A stretch of DNA of 5,965 nt from Candidatus Eiseniibacteriota bacterium (GTDB lineage Bacteria; JAFGKV01), in NCBI GenBank assembly GCA_025453925.1, contig JALOPK010000213.1:1-5965 (forward strand), read 5' to 3'. Each line of letters begins with the position of its first letter. The stretch's first letter is position 1. The notes below the pieces were generated by a model that saw only the letters and a list, made by a program, of their open reading frames with translations, ran no database searches and was not told the origin of the DNA. Both the position numbers and the translations under genes were made by a program. Positions 5,266 through 5,965 of the stretch are shown one piece after another.

Positions 5266-5965
5266 CTACTTCGCCGCGGATGACTCCTTGCCGGCCGAAG
5301 CCGACGGGGCTGGCGGAGCCGCCGAGGAGTCTCGGGCGTCCACCACGGCGAGGAGGAGCTGCTGGAGAGTCTCATCGCCGGGATGCAGCGCCAGGTAGCG
5401 CTCCAGAAGGGTCTGCGTCAGGTCGAGCCGCCCTTCCGCCGCGTAGTTGCGGGCCTGGAGGCGAATCAACTCAGGATGCTTCACCGCGGATCTGATGAAC
5501 TCACTCAGCGCAGAATCCTCAAGCCCGACGGTATGGAGCGCCACCGCGCGGTAGTACCTCGTCCCGGGATTGTCCGGCAAGATGCGGGCAGCACGGTCGA
5601 AGAGATCGAGGGCACCCTGCGTGTCCCCCGCGGTGAGCAACTCGCGCCCGGCCATGGAGAAGGCCGCGACATAGTTGGACAGCAGCCGGATGGTGTTGTC
5701 GGGCTTGAGAACCTTCGGGTCGAAAACGCCACGGTACTCGTAGTCCTTGGTCAAGAACTCCACCGTCCGCTCGACATCCATGGGACGCGGGGCAGGTTCC
5801 TGGAGGACGCGGTAGACGAGGCCCTCCATCTGGAGGTAGTCATCCAGGCCGATCTTGTTCTCGCCGCTCACGGTGACCGCGAAGTAGACCGGCCGCTCCC
5901 ATCGGTTGTCCTTGATGATGTTGAGTACCCCGAGATCCTGAACTCGAAGCGTCTGTCCGGCTTTC
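5266..5965 (-). CDS. C-terminal part of a DUF2723-like protein with TPR repeats (start beyond window)
   Basis: The minus-strand frame is open to the window edge: 232 residues are visible and the start lies outside. A GTG at 5869-5871 is internal, since homologous sequence continues upstream of it. Visible residues 8-60 (VLNIIKDNRWERPVYFAVTVSGEN, then IGLDDYLQMEGLVYRV) match the conserved end of large multi-helix DUF2723-family proteins, often described as glycosyltransferase-like (TMEM260-related). Residues about 100-200 form roughly three TPR units, for example ELLTAGDTQGALDLFDRAARILPDNPGTRYYRAVAL, written here as consecutive pieces ELLTAGDTQGALDLFDRAA and RILPDNPGTRYYRAVAL. The last 22 residues are low-complexity A/S/P/K. 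The TPR part likely binds a partner on the periplasmic side. The catalytic or membrane part is not in the window, so its state cannot be judged. It ends with TAG. Confidence 0.85.
   Translation of the reverse strand, partial: KAGQTLRVQDLGVLNIIKDNRWERPVYFAVTVSGENKIGLDDYLQMEGLVYRVLQEPAPRPMDVERTVEFLTKDYEYRGVFDPKVLKPDNTIRLLSNYVAAFSMAGRELLTAGDTQGALDLFDRAARILPDNPGTRYYRAVALHTVGLEDSALSEFIRSAVKHPELIRLQARNYAAEGRLDLTQTLLERYLALHPGDETLQQLLLAVVDARDSSAAPPAPSASAGKESSAAK

Overview
The window is GC-rich bacterial DNA with SD-led starts. I take it to be a chromosomal piece of an uncultured bacterium. Three features suggest a phylum of the Candidatus Eisenbacteria type: a secreted PHIAYYD-repeat protein with a Fn3-like tail, a DUF2723-like/TPR protein, and gene-sparse stretches full of hairpins. 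This placement rests on gene style alone and is weak.

Left part (1-2387, + strand). The window opens inside a repeat protein whose roughly 47-residue propeller-like units end in an Fn3-like C-terminal domain. One reading frame runs from position 3 to the stop at 984-986 but is cut by an in-frame TGA at 288-290, so the gene appears as two pieces. After a 423-base gap with two mutually exclusive hairpins comes a complete ten-helix EamA/DMT-family permease.

Middle part (2388-4626). Coding is sparse here. There is a 101-residue three-helix membrane protein with a very strong Shine-Dalgarno, and an 88-residue protein with a probable signal peptide. The rest is intergenic DNA rich in perfect hairpins. 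Directly after the 88-residue gene lie an 18-bp perfect palindrome and two REP-like units sharing the same borders. From about 4015 to 4203 there is a compact, highly paired segment that I interpret as a structured RNA. Its ordered sequence blocks resemble the HEARO/omega-RNA that guides IscB nucleases, but no IscB gene follows it, so it would be an orphan. This is the most interesting object in the window.

Right part (4627-5965). A zinc-ribbon plus bacterial PH-domain membrane protein (+) faces the C-terminal end of a long DUF2723-like/TPR protein (-), whose start lies beyond the window. A GC-rich 15-bp stem between these convergent genes probably ends transcription from both sides.

No operon or shared pathway links these genes. 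Most stand alone with their own ribosome binding site and long spacers.
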